Shown piece by piece: positions 52,544 to 53,857 of a DNA stretch of 53,857 bases. A model generated the notes under the pieces. It was not told the origin of the DNA and searched no databases. It was given only the letters and a program-made list of their open reading frames with translations. How positions within the stretch are numbered: the first letter of the stretch is position 1; each line of letters begins with the position of its first letter. The stretch comes from an uncultured Christensenella sp. (GTDB lineage: Bacteria > Bacillota > Clostridia > Christensenellales > UBA1242). The stretch spans positions 1 through 53,857 of the forward strand of contig CASEHF010000003.1 in assembly GCA_949287685.1 (NCBI GenBank), given 5' to 3'. The position numbers and the translations under genes are program-made.

Positions 52544-52685
52544 TTTGGTAATATCGCAGATGTGCCCCGTTTTGCGTTATTATATATTGAATACAAAAGT
52601 AATAGGCTCAGTTGATGGATTCCCAAACCTCAAATTTTGTTTATTAAATTTAACCTTTTGTATTTATGGGAAAAGGAGTTTAATT

Positions 52686-52865
52686 GTGGATATGGTAGAA
52701 TTATCAAAAAAAACACGATTTAGATGTCCTGAATGCTCAAATTACATAAATGGCACAATACAAGCTAATGGAAATGTAACAGGTACATGTAAGGTATGTA
52801 AATCGGTTATCTCTTTTAAGCAATGTACAACAAAAGAAAAACGCATTCGCGTTATTAAAAAATAA
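52686..52865 (+). CDS. zinc-ribbon protein, 59 residues
   Basis: The GTG at 52686 is chosen because AAAAGGAG precedes it; the longer open frame from 52545 has no ribosome-binding site and unlikely composition. Two Cys pairs, CPEC (about residues 15-18) and CKVC (about 37-40), in a small beta-rich unit form a zinc ribbon; a Lys-rich tail follows. Phage Com-like and other tiny zinc-ribbon regulators look like this. The function is not determinable from sequence. Confidence 0.65.
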   Translation: MDMVELSKKTRFRCPECSNYINGTIQANGNVTGTCKVCKSVISFKQCTTKEKRIRVIKK

Positions 52866-53060
52866 TATTAAATTCGTTTACATAACAAAATTAAGGTCGG
52901 ATTGAAATAGTATCTTAATAAAACCTTGTTCAATATTGTGTAAATAAGATTCGTGTAAAAGGCTGTAAATACCTTGACGAATAATAGTTTTGTGAAAGGA
53001 ACTATGTCGTTGGGGTATTTTTATTTTGCTCCAACCAAAGTAGTTAAAAGGAGAATTATT

Positions 53061-53367
53061 ATGACAGCAAACGAAATTAGAAAAGATTTAAAAAATATTA
53101 GATATTATTATTCAAGACAATCAGTTTTTGACAAAGTAACAAATACTATTGGTCAAAATGTAATTATAGAAAAATTAGATATATAATAAGGCTATTTGTT
53201 TAGCTCCACCACGATTATATGATTTATATATTTCTTTGTATTTGCAAAACAATACGCAAGATTCTCTATCTGAGAAATTAGGTTATTCAATAGAACATAT
53301 ATCAAGGTTAAATTCTCAGTTAGTAAAGTTTTTTGAAAAAGAATTAAATAAAAAGGAGGAAAATTAA
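53061..53367 (+). pseudogene. frameshifted HTH/sigma-region-4-like protein
   Basis: The first part (53061-53186, after AAAAGGAG) encodes TANEIRKDLKNIRYYYSRQ and stops at TAA. From 53191, in another frame, the protein resumes as AICLAPPRLYDLYISLYLQ, then SLSEKLGYSIEHISRLNSQL, ending at 53367. Adding one base in the ATATATAATAAGG stretch (~53178-53190) restores a continuous protein of about 102 residues with a C-terminal helix-turn-helix. Such proteins (ArpU/DUF1492-like, sigma-70 region 4-like) are common late regulators in phages and conjugative elements. It may be a true frameshift, a slippage site or a sequencing error. Confidence 0.75.
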
Positions 53368-53613
53368 ATGTTTGTTTTTAAACCAGATTTTATGAAAAAT
53401 GCTAATAATGTTTATAGAACAAAATACTATATTATTAAGCAAATTTTATCAATAAACACTGATATGAATGGCAGTTCAACAATTCATAGTGATGATTTTT
53501 ATTATTTAAGAACAAAACATTTAGACAAATTGTTTGAATTTTATTTTGGTAATAGATTAGTTATAAATGGTAAAAGACTACACTATACAACGCATACAAA
53601 AAAATATATGTAA
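53368..53613 (+). CDS. small element-borne protein, 81 residues
   Basis: The ATG follows immediately after the stop of the preceding frame, with AAAGGAGG ten bases upstream inside it, so the two are translationally linked. It is Tyr/Lys/Asn-rich with no known motif, no membrane helix and no signal. A terminator follows at 53692. Confidence 0.6.
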   Translation: MFVFKPDFMKNANNVYRTKYYIIKQILSINTDMNGSSTIHSDDFYYLRTKHLDKLFEFYFGNRLVINGKRLHYTTHTKKYM

Positions 53614-53691
53614 TAAAAGTATTACATATTTATAAATAATTCTAATAAAATTAAATTTATTTTTTTAAAAAGTAAAAATCAAAATAAAAAA

Positions 53692-53726
53692 GTCATAGTA
53701 TGTAATTATTTACTATGACCTTTTTA
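53692..53726. terminator. terminator ending the small-gene operon
   Basis: GTCATAGTA (53692-53700) and TACTATGAC (53711-53719) form a perfect 9-bp stem, followed by CTTTTT and preceded by an A run, so it also serves the convergent minus-strand frame. Confidence 0.8.
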
Positions 53727-53731
53727 ATATT

Positions 53732-53857
53732 TTAATTTCTTTTTAATTTTGTAAATAGTTTTAAAATTTGTTGAATAAGTTTTAACAAACTCAAAACTAG
53801 TGCGATTATATCTGCCAAGATATAAAGTTTAAATAGGTTTTTTAGTGTTGTAATTTC
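53732..53857 (-). CDS. partial minus-strand protein cut by the window edge
   Basis: An uninterrupted frame of 41 codons runs from the window edge to a TAA at 53734-53732. The visible C-terminus (TLKNLFKLYILADIIALVLS, then LLKLIQQILKLFTKLKRN) is hydrophobic and basic, like a membrane helix or amphipathic helix with a Lys tail. It ends just before a bidirectional terminator, which supports it. Could also be chance in AT-rich DNA. Confidence 0.4.
   Translation of the reverse strand, partial: EITTLKNLFKLYILADIIALVLSLLKLIQQILKLFTKLKRN

Larger units (their letters stand above)
49366..53857. mobile_element. integrated element with serine recombinase, left part
   Basis: From about 49.4 kb to the window end the base composition drops sharply in G+C and codon use shifts to A/T-ending codons. 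Content: large serine recombinase, LexA-like repressor, several very small proteins, a zinc-ribbon protein and an HTH pseudogene, typical of prophage or integrative/conjugative elements. The left boundary is approximate, and no right end or att repeat can be defined within the window. Confidence 0.75.

Overview
The window looks like a chromosomal segment of a low-GC, Gram-positive-type anaerobe (Bacillota, Clostridia-like; the assignment is an inference). Supporting signs are strong AGGAGG-type ribosome-binding sites, consensus -35/-10 promoters with 17-bp spacers, hairpin-plus-T-run terminators, a two-iron superoxide reductase (an anaerobe's oxygen defence), a PEP/pyruvate node with PPDK, a SipW-type signal peptidase and a LexA with a GAAC-N4-GTTC operator. 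The last ~4.4 kb is visibly richer in A+T and is a mobile element.

Layout. 0-6.3 kb: tRNA-Leu, then on the minus strand a three-gene ABC exporter (two ATPases plus one permease) and typA/bipA. 6.5-14.6 kb (plus strand): a membrane-anchored lipoprotein and its small partner, superoxide reductase, valS, two orphan proteins and a SipW-like peptidase. 14.9-23.3 kb: a pyruvate kinase lacking its C-terminal domain, a 58-aa protein, a divergent pyruvate phosphate dikinase, gltX, a small membrane protein and a lysophospholipase-type hydrolase. 23.6-40.1 kb (minus strand): a rearranged dnaA-recF-gyrB-gyrA replication locus. dnaN is missing from between dnaA and recF. A SLOG-like/XRE gene pair plus repeats separates gyrB from gyrA. 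Five tandem paralogues of a HExxH metallopeptidase-like family lie between recF and gyrB. 40.3-47.3 kb: an MGMT-type protein, a large surface protein, and the tig-clpP-clpX protein quality-control genes, with ~0.8 kb of repeats between clpP and clpX. 48.5-48.8 kb: tRNA-Met and tRNA-Glu. 49.2-53.9 kb: hairpin arrays, then an integrated element with a large serine recombinase, a LexA-type repressor with two operator-like sites, and several small genes, one frameshifted.

Most long gene-free stretches hold a family of interspersed repeats (three modules, often as inverted pairs), which explains much of the interruption of otherwise conserved gene neighbourhoods.

The strongest candidate for something undescribed is the five-gene metallopeptidase-like array (29.8-36.6 kb). 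It appears to be translationally coupled to recF and on the same strand as gyrB. Four members keep HExxH, and a fifth has lost the zinc and catalytic residues while keeping the rest of the fold. Next in interest are the repeat system, a 200-bp imperfect hairpin in the mobile element, and two compact multi-hairpin structures beside the tRNA genes. All product names come from reading the translated sequence; no database search was possible.
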